A stretch of 64,000 nt of DNA from Streptomyces olivochromogenes (GTDB taxonomy: Bacteria > Actinomycetota > Actinomycetes > Streptomycetales > Streptomycetaceae): positions 248,001-312,000 of the forward strand of contig NZ_KQ948461.1 in NCBI RefSeq assembly GCF_001514115.1, given 5' to 3'. Below are positions 48,421 to 57,732 of the stretch, piece by piece. Numbering within the stretch: the first letter of the stretch is position 1; each line of letters begins with the position of its first letter. The notes under the pieces are model-generated. The model did no database searches, had not been told where the DNA came from, and was given only the letters and a program-made list of their open reading frames with translations. The translations under genes and the position numbers were made by a program.

Positions 48421-50553
48421 TCAGGATGGCATCGGCTCGTCGAGGAGGGTGCGGGCGAGACGGCGCAGCTCGTCGTCGTCCTTCCACGTGACGCGACGCG
48501 GAGAGGTGGCACAGAGCTCCAGCAGGGGCCGCAGCTCCGGCGGGGTGATCGTGAGGGCACCGGCTGTCCGCATGCCGGCAAGGACGCACAGGGCATCACG
48601 GCGCTCGTACCAGGCGGTGTCGTTCGAGGCGTACGTGGTGGTGGGCGCGGCCCGAGCGAGCAGGAAGGGGAGCACGGGCCGCGGGTTGCCGGTGATGCGC
48701 CAGTAGGCGTCGGCGGCCTGCGAGCGGCCGTGTTCCCGTGGGTCGTGCAGTATCGCGGCGACCTCCGGGGCGAGTGGCGCCCCGAGCGGGCCCAGCCGTC
48801 CGACGGCAGGGAGGATGCCCGGCGGGGACTGCGTGCGCAGCAGGTCGCGCAGGGTCTCGACGGCCGGTTCGGCATCCCCGGTGATCAGGGCCCTGGAAAC
48901 GGCGGCCTCCGCGTGGACGTCGTGCCGCGCCGTGGGGGCCACGGTGGCCAGCAGTTCGGCGGTCTCGGCGTCCGTGCCGGACGGGCCGAGTTCCCCCAGC
49001 AGACGGGCGGCCGCGACAGTGGGGTGTTCGCGCAGGGCCTGCTTGAGCTGAGGGAGGTGCGCGGCGGCCAGGTCGGGCCCGAGGGCGTCGAGCAGCTCCG
49101 CACTGCCGCGCGCGATCAGCTCGGGGAGCACCGGGCGCAGGCGGGGCAGGGCCTCGTCACGATGGTGGGTCAGGAACGTGGCGAGGACCGGTCCGCTGAG
49201 GTTGCCTGGCTGTTCGAGCAGTCGCAGGTCGCCACAGCCCGCCAGCGCCAGGCGCGCGCACTCGACCACTTCGGCGCGGGCCAGGGCCCGTTGGGCTGCC
49301 CGGATCGTCCGCTCCCGCCCCGTCGAGCGGGGTCGGACGATGTCCGGGCCGTCGGTGACCGTGGCAGCGACGCTGTGCGGGACACCGGCACCGTCGTCGT
49401 CAGCGCCTTCGACGTCGACCCACAGGAGCCCGTGCCCCTTCCCGCGGCTCGACTGGCGGCCGGCGACGCCGGGAGCGTACGGGGAGCCGGCCGCGTAGCC
49501 CTGCTCGTCAGCCGCGGCCTCGGCGAGCAGCAGGTCGCGGACATGGCTGCCGGGGTCCCCGGCCCGGGGCATCAGGCCTGCGATCGCGCGCACGATCGAG
49601 GAGCGCTCGGCGCCGTCCCTGTGCAGGGGCAGCGCCTCGGCCAGCGCGGCCACGCACGGTGCCTCACGGTCACGCCACCGCTGATCGACTTGTCCGACCA
49701 GGAGGGAGCCCCATCGGTGGGTGTCACCGGCCGCGATCCATGCGCGCGCGATGCTCAGCGCGCCCTCCGGGTCCTCGGTCAGGAGCTCGTTCTCGCGGTC
49801 CCGGGGCGCACCGGGATACGGGAAGGGCCGCGGGCGGGCGGTGAAACGGTGTGAGCCCGGGACAGCGGCGCCGTCAGCCGCGACGACCGCCACCAGGGCC
49901 GCGGGATACGGAGGTTCGGTCCGCTCCAGGCCGGACAGCGCGGCAGCCAGGCGGACTTGCCGATCGCGGTCGTCAATGGCCGCTGCCTCGCGCTCCCGTA
50001 CGGTCGCCGGATCGGGATCGAGCAGGGCGAGGGCGGTGAGGGCGTCGGCCCGCGTCGAGGCAGACGGATCACTCTCGTAAAGGTCCGCGAGCGTGCGGAC
50101 CACGGCGGGGTCGGCCGGACGCGTCCCGACGCACGCCAGCCGGATCGCGGCCTGCCGCACGAAGGGATCGGAGTCGGTCAAACACCCCATCAGCAGCGGG
50201 AGTTCGGCAAGGACCGCCGCGCGAACCCGTCCGCCGAGGGACTCCGGCGCGGGCACCCCCCACTCATCGAGCTCGGCGAGCCCGGTCAGCACCTCCAGGA
50301 GGGCTTCTCGATGCCAGGACACGTGCAGCGCCAGATGGGCCAGGAACGGCACCGCTTCCAGCGTCGCCGGATACAACGACCCCTGGTGGTTGAGGTTGTT
50401 GATCAGCTCCTCACCGACGTTCTCGCCGCGCTCCGTCTCCGGGGACTCTTCCGCGTACAGGACGCGGATCATCTCCGGAACGTCGCCGGCCGGCCCATAG
50501 GCATGCTCAAGGGCCGCCCACTCCACCTCGTTCAGTTCCTCGGGCGCACGCAC
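48421..50553 (-). CDS. HEAT-repeat protein
   Basis: 710 residues made mainly of alpha-alpha hairpins of HEAT/PBS type: VRAAVLAELPLLMGCLTDSD, FVRQAAIRLACVGTRPADP, STRADALTALALLDPDPATV, QVRLAAALSGLERTEPPYPA, and further copies to the C-terminus (GHGRSQAADAYWRITG-like). No catalytic motif, signal peptide or membrane segment is visible. Such proteins serve as binding scaffolds; the partner is unknown. It is convergent with the methyltransferase gene after a 49-base gap. Confidence 0.82.
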   Translation of the reverse strand: MRAPEELNEVEWAALEHAYGPAGDVPEMIRVLYAEESPETERGENVGEELINNLNHQGSLYPATLEAVPFLAHLALHVSWHREALLEVLTGLAELDEWGVPAPESLGGRVRAAVLAELPLLMGCLTDSDPFVRQAAIRLACVGTRPADPAVVRTLADLYESDPSASTRADALTALALLDPDPATVREREAAAIDDRDRQVRLAAALSGLERTEPPYPAALVAVVAADGAAVPGSHRFTARPRPFPYPGAPRDRENELLTEDPEGALSIARAWIAAGDTHRWGSLLVGQVDQRWRDREAPCVAALAEALPLHRDGAERSSIVRAIAGLMPRAGDPGSHVRDLLLAEAAADEQGYAAGSPYAPGVAGRQSSRGKGHGLLWVDVEGADDDGAGVPHSVAATVTDGPDIVRPRSTGRERTIRAAQRALARAEVVECARLALAGCGDLRLLEQPGNLSGPVLATFLTHHRDEALPRLRPVLPELIARGSAELLDALGPDLAAAHLPQLKQALREHPTVAAARLLGELGPSGTDAETAELLATVAPTARHDVHAEAAVSRALITGDAEPAVETLRDLLRTQSPPGILPAVGRLGPLGAPLAPEVAAILHDPREHGRSQAADAYWRITGNPRPVLPFLLARAAPTTTYASNDTAWYERRDALCVLAGMRTAGALTITPPELRPLLELCATSPRRVTWKDDDELRRLARTLLDEPMPS

Positions 50554-50774
50554 GCCCGCACCCTACCGACCCCGGCGGCGACCTCGGCGGCGACCTGGGG
50601 GACGGCATCGTCGACGGACGGGGCAGCGGACGCAGTAGAGTGGTCGAACGGGCGCGCGGGGCGCCTCCGGGTCCGCGGGAAGGGCAGAGCCCACCTGGTG
50701 TACACGAGCACATCATGATGGCCTACCGTCCTTCGGCCGGTTCGGCGGACCACCGGTTCACCGAAGGAGGCTCC

Positions 50775-52106
50775 GTGCCGACCACACCGCAGACCGTGCC
50801 CCTGCCCGAACGCGCCAGTCTGGAACAGCTCAAGAAGCGGGCGAAGGACTTGCAGCGGGCCGTGCGCTCCCAGCAGCCCACCGCCTTGGCGCTCGTCGCG
50901 CGACACGCGCCTGAGAGTCGGGATCCGCTGGTCGAATTCAACCTCGACACAGCGCAGTTGGTGATCGCCCGCCTTCACGGTTTCCCGAGCTGGCCGCGCC
51001 TGCGGCAGCACCTCGCCGCGCGTCCCGGGTCGCCCGGTGACCGACCACGCTCCGCCACTCGTAGGGTGGAGGACTTCTACCGTCTGAGGACCGGGTGGGC
51101 CTCCGCGGCGGACGTGCGCCGCTGCGCCGCGGCCGCGACCCGTGCGCATCCCGATCCGGCCGACTGGCAGCCGTTGCTCACCGCGCGGCGCAACGGCATC
51201 AGGGTGATCGCGTTCGGCTCGCCGGACGGAGTGGTGTTCGCGGAACTCACCCCGAAGCGGGTCACGTTGTCCCAGCCCGCCGTCGGCGTGTCGGCCGGCG
51301 TGGGAGCGTTGGTGACGTTCCACACCGAGTGCGGCACCATCGCGGGCGTTGTCGCCCCCGAGGTCGGCAGCCTGGTCGTGGAACGGCCCGCGGACCGGCG
51401 CCCGCTGGGGTGGACGGTGGTCGCCGACGGTGTGTTCGTGGCTCCCAACGCGTTCCTCGTCGACTCCACCGGCCTCGTTCTGCGGACCAACGGCAGCCCG
51501 AAGGGCGAGCTCGTGCCCGTCGTGGCACTGCCGGCGCGCGCGAGCGCCGTCGTGGACCGGCCCGCACCGGCCGTCGAGGACCCCGCGCCCGCCACCGAGG
51601 AGCTGACCGCGGTTCTCGCGGCGGCCGACGCGCCTCCGATCGTCGATCCGGAGCAGTGGCGACCCGGTGCTCAGGCGGATCTCACACCGCACGAACGAGT
51701 CCGGCTCGGCCGCTACGGCAAGCTGCTCGTCTGGCACACCACCGGTGACCGGGCGAGTACCGAGGACCCGTTCGTGTTCGACTTCACTCCTCAAGAGGGC
51801 CCGGTTCGGGACTTCACCGTGGTCGGCAAGAACATCGCGGCCACCCGGATGTACTACGACTTCGCGGACGGCGCCAGCGGCACCATCGCCGTTGTGGGCC
51901 TGGTGGAAGACGCCCACATCGCCTCGGTCGTCCTGCGCCGCGACGGCATGCCCGACCTGGCGGCACGGATCGCCGGAGGGACGTTCCTCATCGCCGGGCC
52001 GGACCTCACCGACCTGCCGCAGCGCGGCCTCGTCACGGCCGTCCTGGTCGCCCGGGACCACTCCGGAAACGTACGCGAAGAGCTTCCCTACCAGCAGCAG
52101 GACTGA
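50775..52106 (+). CDS. Conserved protein with ankyrin-protein-type N-terminal helix pair
   Basis: 443 residues. The GTG start has a perfect AAGGAGG five bases upstream, so the longer open frame is not used. The N-terminus (LEQLKKRAKDLQRAVRSQQP ... VIARLHGFPSWPRLRQHLAA) is a helical module often found at the start of actinobacterial ankyrin-repeat proteins, but no ankyrin repeats follow. The central and C-terminal parts are beta-rich (VIAFGSPDGVVFAELTPKRV; TAVLVARDHSGNVREELPYQ). Function unknown; cytoplasmic. Confidence 0.75.
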   Translation: MPTTPQTVPLPERASLEQLKKRAKDLQRAVRSQQPTALALVARHAPESRDPLVEFNLDTAQLVIARLHGFPSWPRLRQHLAARPGSPGDRPRSATRRVEDFYRLRTGWASAADVRRCAAAATRAHPDPADWQPLLTARRNGIRVIAFGSPDGVVFAELTPKRVTLSQPAVGVSAGVGALVTFHTECGTIAGVVAPEVGSLVVERPADRRPLGWTVVADGVFVAPNAFLVDSTGLVLRTNGSPKGELVPVVALPARASAVVDRPAPAVEDPAPATEELTAVLAAADAPPIVDPEQWRPGAQADLTPHERVRLGRYGKLLVWHTTGDRASTEDPFVFDFTPQEGPVRDFTVVGKNIAATRMYYDFADGASGTIAVVGLVEDAHIASVVLRRDGMPDLAARIAGGTFLIAGPDLTDLPQRGLVTAVLVARDHSGNVREELPYQQQD

Positions 52107-52334
52107 CACGACCGCACGGGAAGGACGTCGACGAGTACGCGCAGGTGCGAGGCGTGGACGTCGTAGAGGGGGGCGTGACGGAGCACTGGGCCGGCGTGCC
52201 ATTACTCCTCCCACGCCCCTTTTGCCTTCTATGCCCGTTCGCCTAGCGTGGTGGCGCACGACCACCGCCGGGTCCGGACCGTCGACGCGGGGGCGGTCGG
52301 CGTGAACTGGGGGGTGGGGACGATCAACAACGGA

Positions 52335-53123
52335 ATGGCACGTCCATGGGGGCGGCGCTCTCGGGCGCGCGGGGTTCTGGGATTCGTCGCGGCCGTCTGC
52401 GCGGTGCTCATGCTGAGCACCGCGCCGGCACAGGCCGCGCAGCACCAGGACGCCAACGAGTACGCGATATGGAACTTCAACGGCGCCAACGGGTTCTGGA
52501 ACATCGACCAGCGGGTCCGGATCACACAGAAGGCGAACCACTCGTACTGGGCCATGATGTGGGACTTCACGGCCACACCGGGCAACGGCGGGTACATGGG
52601 CCTGCAGACGGACGGGACGCGCTTCAATCACACGACAGGTGAGACGGCGATCTTCTCGCTCTGGAACGCCAACGCCGGCAGGGGGAGCTGCGGGCCGTTC
52701 GACGGCGAGGGAACGGGGCTCAGCTGTCGGCTCGCCTATCCCATCGACCGGCAGACCGACTACCGGCTCCGGGTGTGGCGCCTGAACGCGGACGCGGGAG
52801 GGCAGTGGTGGGGCGCGTGGATCCGGAACATGAGGACGGGCGTCGACACCGCCATCGGAAGTCTCCGGGTGCCGCGCAACCAGACCCTGCTCGGCGTCCC
52901 CTCCAACTTCAGCGAGTACTTCGGCACTGCCGTCCACTGCGACAGGGTGCCCCAGTCGGTCGCCTACTTCACCCAGCCCGCGGCGAACGCACAGGGCAAC
53001 GGCACCTACCGGTACGGCTCCACGTACCAACGGTCGACCCGCGGCCGTTGCACGGGCGGAAACGTGCAGCTGGTCGACCTGGGGCGGACGAAGGCCGCCA
53101 AGGTGACGCTCGGCGGTCGGTGA
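52335..53123 (+). CDS. Secreted DUF3472-like protein
   Basis: 262 residues. The Arg-rich signal peptide ends at APAQAAQ (about 35). The mature part is Trp/Gly/Tyr-rich with GNGGYMGLQTDGTRFNHTTG, IFSLWNANAGRGSCGPFDGE, YRLRVWRLNADAGGQWWGAW and a Cys-containing C-terminus, matching the pattern of secreted DUF3472 proteins. No catalytic motif is recognised; a carbohydrate-binding role is a guess. The 228 bp upstream contain no gene. Confidence 0.75.
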   Translation: MARPWGRRSRARGVLGFVAAVCAVLMLSTAPAQAAQHQDANEYAIWNFNGANGFWNIDQRVRITQKANHSYWAMMWDFTATPGNGGYMGLQTDGTRFNHTTGETAIFSLWNANAGRGSCGPFDGEGTGLSCRLAYPIDRQTDYRLRVWRLNADAGGQWWGAWIRNMRTGVDTAIGSLRVPRNQTLLGVPSNFSEYFGTAVHCDRVPQSVAYFTQPAANAQGNGTYRYGSTYQRSTRGRCTGGNVQLVDLGRTKAAKVTLGGR

Positions 53124-53202
53124 CATGTTGCCCTTGTGACCGGCCACAGGCCGGCCGGGGCTGTCTCCCCACCGTGTGACCAGGTGAGCTGAGGCAGTCG
53201 AT

Positions 53203-53232
53203 GGCCCCGCGCCCGTCGGTGGGCGCGGGGCC
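53203..53232. terminator. 12-bp hairpin between convergent genes
   Basis: GGCCCCGCGCCC (53203-53214) and GGGCGCGGGGCC (53221-53232) around a 6-base loop, between the DUF3472-like gene and the sugar isomerase gene. Confidence 0.75.
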
Positions 53233-53248
53233 GTGCGGTGGAGTGGAG

Positions 53249-54247
53249 CTACAGGGCGGCCGCGGCGCCCTGCAGGTTCTTGGCCGCCAGGGCCAGTCCC
53301 TCGGTCTGGGAGTAGGCGGCGTCCTCGTGTTCGATGTTCACCGCCATGTCGGGGTCGATCTCGGCGAGGGCGCGCAGGAACTCCGTCCAGTAGGGCACGT
53401 CGTGTCCGACGCCGACCGCCACGAACTTCCACGCGGGGTTCTCCGGCCAGGCGTTGCACCAGAAGCCGTAGCCGGTGGGGACCTTGTCGGGCGCGTCCGC
53501 GGGCACGCGGGTGAACGAGGTGTCCAGCACACCACGGATGTCGGCGCCGGGGCAGAGCGTCGCGTCCTTGGCCGCGGCGTGGAACACCAGCGGGCCCAGC
53601 CACTTGATACAGGCGACGACGTCCATGCCCTGCCACATCAGGTGCGAGGGGTCCATCTCCGCGCCCACGTTCGTCGCGCCGGTCTCGTCGACGAGCCGCT
53701 TCAGGGTGACCGGGGAGAACACCAGGTTGTGCGGGTGCATCTCGATGGCCACCCGGACGTCGTTCTCCCGGGCCAGCGTGTCGATCTCCTTCCAGAACTC
53801 GACGGCCACGCTCCACTGGTAGTCCAGGACGTCCAGGTAGACGCCGTCCCAGGGGTTGACGACCCAGGACGGGTACTTGGCGTCGGGGTCGGAGCCCGGT
53901 GTGCCGGACATGGTCACCACGTGCCTCACACCGAGCAGGCCGGCGAGGCGGACGGTGCGACGCAGGTCGTCGGCGTGCTTCGGGCCGACGCCGGGGAGCG
54001 GGTTGAGCGGGTTGCCGTTGCAGTTGAGGCCGGTCAGCTCCATCCCGCGGTCGGCGAAGGTCGCCAGGTACTCCTCGCGCGCGGTGGCCGAGGACAGCAG
54101 CAGGTCGACCGGGCAGTGCGGGGACGGAACGAAGCCGCCGGTGTTGACCTCCACGGAGGTCAGGCCGTTCTCCTTGAGGATGTCGAGGGCCTCGGTGAGG
54201 GGCCGGTCGTGCAGACAGGCGGTGTAGGCGCCGAGCTTGAGGGCCAT
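53249..54247 (-). CDS. Sugar phosphate isomerase/epimerase family protein (TIM barrel)
   Basis: 332 residues of the AP-endonuclease-2/xylose-isomerase-like fold. Metal-binding positions are visible in VAIEMHPHNLVFSP (Glu/His), VGAEMDPSHLMWQG (Asp/His), FHAAAKDATLC (His/Lys) and the C-terminal NIEHEDAAY (Glu). The start is at 54247; the longer open frame has no signal. It is part of a catabolic set with a Gfo/Idh/MocA dehydrogenase and a second isomerase, a layout typical of inositol or unusual-sugar breakdown by oxidation and epimerisation. The substrate is not known. Confidence 0.88.
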   Translation of the reverse strand: MALKLGAYTACLHDRPLTEALDILKENGLTSVEVNTGGFVPSPHCPVDLLLSSATAREEYLATFADRGMELTGLNCNGNPLNPLPGVGPKHADDLRRTVRLAGLLGVRHVVTMSGTPGSDPDAKYPSWVVNPWDGVYLDVLDYQWSVAVEFWKEIDTLARENDVRVAIEMHPHNLVFSPVTLKRLVDETGATNVGAEMDPSHLMWQGMDVVACIKWLGPLVFHAAAKDATLCPGADIRGVLDTSFTRVPADAPDKVPTGYGFWCNAWPENPAWKFVAVGVGHDVPYWTEFLRALAEIDPDMAVNIEHEDAAYSQTEGLALAAKNLQGAAAAL

Positions 54248-54281
54248 GTGTGCTCCTTGGACGCGGGTGGGGGTCAGGCGG

Positions 54282-55478
54282 TCAGGCGGCGGGCGGAACC
54301 GTGACGGCGGCGCCACCGGCCAGGGAGGATTCGACGACGGCCCGGATGATCTCCATGGTCCGCAGCGCGTCGGCGAATGTGGCGCAGGCCGGCAGTGGCT
54401 CGGCGACGCCCGCGACCTGGTCGAGGAAGGCCCGGGCCTGGTAGGTGAAGTTGTCGGCGTTGCTGGCGCCCACACCAGGCGCCTCCATCGGGACCCCGCC
54501 CGCGAAGTACGGCAGTTGCGGGCCGACGATGATCTGGCGCGCGCCTCGGGTACGCGCCTCGGGCTGGGCGTCGTCGAAGAGGTACTCGGCGGGCCGGTGC
54601 TGGTCGAACGCGGCCCGGCCACCGACGCCCAGGACGTCGAAGGACAGCCCGTTGGGCAGGCCGAAGCCGGTGCGTGTCACCGAGAAGGTGCCGACGAGAC
54701 CGGACTCGAAGCGGGCGGTGAAGGACGCGGTGTCCTCGTTCTCGACCTCACCGAACTCGTCGGAGACGGGAACCGCGTGGTGCCCCACGACCGCGCCCAG
54801 CGGCAGGGGCCGCTTGGGGATCTGCGTCGACAGCGAGGCCCCGGAGACCGAGGCGATGGGCCCCGCGACGTACTCGGCGGCGTCGATGACGTGCGAGCCG
54901 ATGTCCCCGAGCGCACCGGAACCGAGGCCGCCCTTGAACCGCCAGCTCAGCGGCCCGTTCGGATCGGTCGCGTAGTCGCACCAGTAGCGGCCGCTGAACA
55001 GGGTCGGGTCACCCAGCTCGCCACGCCGGACGTGCTCGCGGATCGCGGCGACGGCGGGGGAGCGGCGGAAGGTGTACCCGACGGCGGTCACGACATCGGC
55101 GGAGCGCTCCAACTCGGCCATGGCGCGGGCGTCTTCCAACGACCCGGCGAGCGGCTTCTCGCACAGCACGTGCTTGCCCGCGGCGACCAGTGCCTCGGCG
55201 ATCGGTCGGTGCAGCGCGTTGCCGACGACGATGCTGACGGCGTCGATCGTCGGGTCCTCGACGACGGCCTCCCAGCTCGGGAGTGCCTTCTCGAAGCCGT
55301 AGCGGCGGGCGGCGTCCTCGCCGAGTTCGACGTTGGCGTCGGCGATCGCGGCCAGCCGGACCGGCGGCAGCCCGGCGCCGAAGACCGTGTTGACGTTGCG
55401 GTAGCCGGCGGCGTGGCTGCGACCTGCCATGCCGGCGCCGATCACCGCGACGGAGAGGGGTTTGGCGGACGTGGTCAT
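54282..55478 (-). CDS. Gfo/Idh/MocA-family NAD(P)-dependent oxidoreductase
   Basis: 398 residues. The N-terminal Rossmann domain has VAVIGAGMAGRSHAAGYRNV and the conserved catalytic-region motif KHVLCEKPLAGSLEDARAM. The C-terminal domain has GDIGSHVIDAAEYVAG with the GD-x-x-x-H signature. It oxidises a cyclic sugar or inositol hydroxyl to a ketone, consistent with the flanking isomerase/epimerase genes. It lies 34 bases upstream of the isomerase at 53249, probably in one operon. Confidence 0.92.
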   Translation of the reverse strand: MTTSAKPLSVAVIGAGMAGRSHAAGYRNVNTVFGAGLPPVRLAAIADANVELGEDAARRYGFEKALPSWEAVVEDPTIDAVSIVVGNALHRPIAEALVAAGKHVLCEKPLAGSLEDARAMAELERSADVVTAVGYTFRRSPAVAAIREHVRRGELGDPTLFSGRYWCDYATDPNGPLSWRFKGGLGSGALGDIGSHVIDAAEYVAGPIASVSGASLSTQIPKRPLPLGAVVGHHAVPVSDEFGEVENEDTASFTARFESGLVGTFSVTRTGFGLPNGLSFDVLGVGGRAAFDQHRPAEYLFDDAQPEARTRGARQIIVGPQLPYFAGGVPMEAPGVGASNADNFTYQARAFLDQVAGVAEPLPACATFADALRTMEIIRAVVESSLAGGAAVTVPPAA

Positions 55479-55561
55479 GGGGGTGCCTCTCTAAGGAAGG
55501 TTCACAAGGAAGGAATGTCAGCCCGCACCCGGGACGTCCGTGCCGGGGCGGTCGTGGTCCG

Positions 55562-56419
55562 TCAGGACCAGCTGGCCAGGTAGTCGTCGATCTTCTTCCT
55601 CATGAAGACGGAGGACTCCTTGGCGCGCTCTTCCCAGGCGAAGACACAGGCCGTGAGCGTGCCGTCGAAGCCGTTCGCGCGCAGCTCGCGGAAGAGTTCG
55701 TCGAAGTCGACCTCGCCCTGGCCGATGTCGAGGTGCTGGTGGATCCGGGCCGACGTGCCGGGCGGGTTGAGGATGTAGCGGTTGCCGGAGGACGCGGTGT
55801 GGTCCAGGGCGTCGGCGAGGTGAACGTGGGTGAGCAGGTCACCGGCGTACTCGATGATGCCGGGAGCGTCGTTGCCGATGTGGAAGGTGTGCGGGGCGCA
55901 GTACAGGAAGCTGACGTTCGGGTGGTTGATGCCGCGGATCAGGTTGATCGCGTCGTGGCCGTTCTCGATGAAGTCGTCGGGGTGCGGCTCCAGGGTGAGG
56001 CGGATGCCCTCCTGCTCCAGGAGCGGCAGCAGTTCGTCCATCGACTTCCAGAACTGGGCCTCGCTGCGGTCCGGATCCTCGGGCCGGCCGTTGAGCTCGG
56101 AGATCATGCTGTCCACGCCGAGATCGGCGGTGATCCGGATGGCGCGCTTCCAGTAGCGGACGGCGGCCTGCCGGGCATCCTCGTCCGGTCCCGACCAGCG
56201 GAACAGGGGCAGGACGGAGGAGACGCCGACGCCCGCCGAGTCCAGCGCCTTGCGGAACCTCTGTACGGTCGCGTCGTCGACGCGCGGGTGCCGGAAGAAG
56301 GGGATGAAGTCCTCCCGGGGGGAGAGTTCGATCCATTCGTAACCCAACTCAGCGACCACAGCGGGCAGTTCGAGGAGCGGAACGTTGCGGATCATGTAGG
56401 GGTCGAGGGCGATCTTCAC
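55562..56419 (-). CDS. Second sugar phosphate isomerase/epimerase family protein
   Basis: 285 residues from GTG 56419. TIM-barrel metal-site motifs: YEWIELSPREDFIPF, LTLEPHPDDFIENG (Glu), NVSFLYCAPHTFHIG, THVHLADAL (His) and CVFAWEERAKES (Glu). It is distinct from the protein at 53249. Together with the dehydrogenase it would carry out sequential oxidation and isomerisation of one substrate. It follows a region where an ABC permease and ATPase would normally be encoded. Confidence 0.88.
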   Translation of the reverse strand: MKIALDPYMIRNVPLLELPAVVAELGYEWIELSPREDFIPFFRHPRVDDATVQRFRKALDSAGVGVSSVLPLFRWSGPDEDARQAAVRYWKRAIRITADLGVDSMISELNGRPEDPDRSEAQFWKSMDELLPLLEQEGIRLTLEPHPDDFIENGHDAINLIRGINHPNVSFLYCAPHTFHIGNDAPGIIEYAGDLLTHVHLADALDHTASSGNRYILNPPGTSARIHQHLDIGQGEVDFDELFRELRANGFDGTLTACVFAWEERAKESSVFMRKKIDDYLASWS

Positions 56420-56560
56420 GAGAGTGTGCCTTCCGGTCACGGGGAGACGGTGGAGCGTTGGGGCAGGACGTGCTCGGTCCAGCGGCGGTGCCCGGAGGTG
56501 GGTGGACCGCCTTGTGGACCGGGATGCCGTCACGTCATGTCCGCCCTGCGCGTGGGGCCT

Positions 56561-56707
56561 TTACGTGCCCGAACGAGATCTCGTTCTTGGCGCCCGGGGG
56601 AGGACACGCGTCAGAGGGTGCTGCGCGGTCCGCCCGTCGGTCTCCTTGGGGCCGGGGGCCGGCGGTGTGGTCACCGCCGGCTCGGCCTGCTGGGTCACGG
56701 TCCTCAC
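56561..56707 (-). pseudogene. N-terminal stub of a sugar ABC permease gene
   Basis: A GTG overlaps the binding-protein stop (GTGA, 56704-56707), exactly where the permease gene of such operons starts. Its 48 codons read MRTVTQQAEPAVTTP, then TDGRTAQHPLTRVL, resembling the soluble N-terminus of RbsC/XylH-type permeases just before their first membrane helix. The frame then changes to RAPRTRSRSGT and stops at TAA. No membrane segment and no ATPase gene follow. I interpret this as what is left after a deletion that also removed the ATPase gene. Confidence 0.55.
56571..56586. promoter_or_regulatory. Perfect 16-bp palindrome at the permease-stub break
   Basis: GAACGAGATCTCGTTC lies inside the last codons of the permease stub. 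It could be a protein-binding site or mark the deletion junction. Its GAACGA half-site recurs at 59955-59977. Confidence 0.5.
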
Positions 56708-57732
56708 CGGGTGCCCTTCGCGGCGAAGGTCGCGACGGTGTCGACGTTGGACTTGTCGACGAAGGCCGGGCCCGTCAGGATCGGCTGCTCGCCGCCGCCG
56801 CTGTAGTTGCCGTTCGTCTTGTAGAGCCACAGCGAGTCGACGGCCAAGTAGCCCTGGAGGTAGGGCTGCTGGTCGACCGCGAACTGGATGCTGCCCTTCT
56901 CGATGGCCGAGATGAGGTCCTTGTTGAGGTCGAAGGTCGCGACCTTCGCCTTGCTGCCGGCCTCGGACGTCGCCTGCGCGGCCGTCAGCGCGAACGGGGC
57001 GCCGAGTGTGACGACCTCGTCGATGGACTTGTCCTGCGCGAGCTTGGCGGTGATCGTCGACTTCACGGACGGCATGTCGGTGCCGTTGACGTAGAGGTTG
57101 TCGGTCTTGCCGCTGAAGGTCTTCTTCACACCGGCGCAGCGCTGTTCCAGGTTGACGTCCCCCTGGGCCTGCACGACGCACAGGGCGTGCTTGGCGCCGG
57201 TGTCGTTGAGCTTGGTGCCGAGCGCCTGCCCGGAGACGGACTCGTCCTGGCCGAAGAACGACAGCAGACCCTGCTTCTTCCATTCGGACAGGCCGGCGTT
57301 GAAGCCGACGACCGGGATGCCGGCCGCCTCGGCCTTGGCGACCACGGCCTTCATGGCGTCGGGCTTGGCGAGGGTGACCGCGATGCCGTCGACCTTCTGG
57401 TCGATCGCGTTCTGCACGAGGTTGGCCTGGTCGGCGGCGGTCTCGTCGTTGGAGTAGATGAGCTTGACGTTGTCCTTGGCGGCCGCGGCCTCGGCGCCCT
57501 TGCGGATGGTGTCCCAGAAGGTGTCGCCCGAGGGTGCGTGGGTGACCATGGCGATCGTCATGCGGGGGGTGTCGGCCTTGCCGGCCGACACCGCGGCCCC
57601 GCTCTCCGCGGCCTTTTTCCCGCCGGAGCTGCTGGAACAGCCGGCGAGGGTGAGAGCGGCCGCGGCGGCCACCGCCACGGCGGGGGCGAATCTGCGGAAA
57701 CGGGGAGAACGGGGAAGGGATGTGTGGCTCAT
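56704..57732 (-). CDS. Sugar-binding lipoprotein of ABC transporter (ribose/inositol type), apparently orphaned
   Basis: 342 residues. Signal with lipobox LTLAGC and Ser-rich spacer. Class I binding-protein fold: MTIAMVTHAPSGDTFWDTIR, NLVQNAIDQKVDGIAVTLAK, GIPVVGFNAGLSEWKKQG, VATFDLNKDLISAIEKGSIQ and FAVDQQPYLQGYLAVDSLWL. It is encoded upstream of the isomerase/dehydrogenase genes and divergently from a LacI regulator, but its permease is only a stub and no ATPase is present. It may work with a permease encoded elsewhere or be non-functional. Confidence 0.9.
   Translation of the reverse strand: MSHTSLPRSPRFRRFAPAVAVAAAAALTLAGCSSSSGGKKAAESGAAVSAGKADTPRMTIAMVTHAPSGDTFWDTIRKGAEAAAAKDNVKLIYSNDETAADQANLVQNAIDQKVDGIAVTLAKPDAMKAVVAKAEAAGIPVVGFNAGLSEWKKQGLLSFFGQDESVSGQALGTKLNDTGAKHALCVVQAQGDVNLEQRCAGVKKTFSGKTDNLYVNGTDMPSVKSTITAKLAQDKSIDEVVTLGAPFALTAAQATSEAGSKAKVATFDLNKDLISAIEKGSIQFAVDQQPYLQGYLAVDSLWLYKTNGNYSGGGEQPILTGPAFVDKSNVDTVATFAAKGTR

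Noticed and set aside
56571..56586. Palindrome as an insertion-sequence end or attachment site
   Set aside because: No transposase or integrase fragment, target-site duplication or second copy flanks it; it is kept only as a possible operator or deletion mark.
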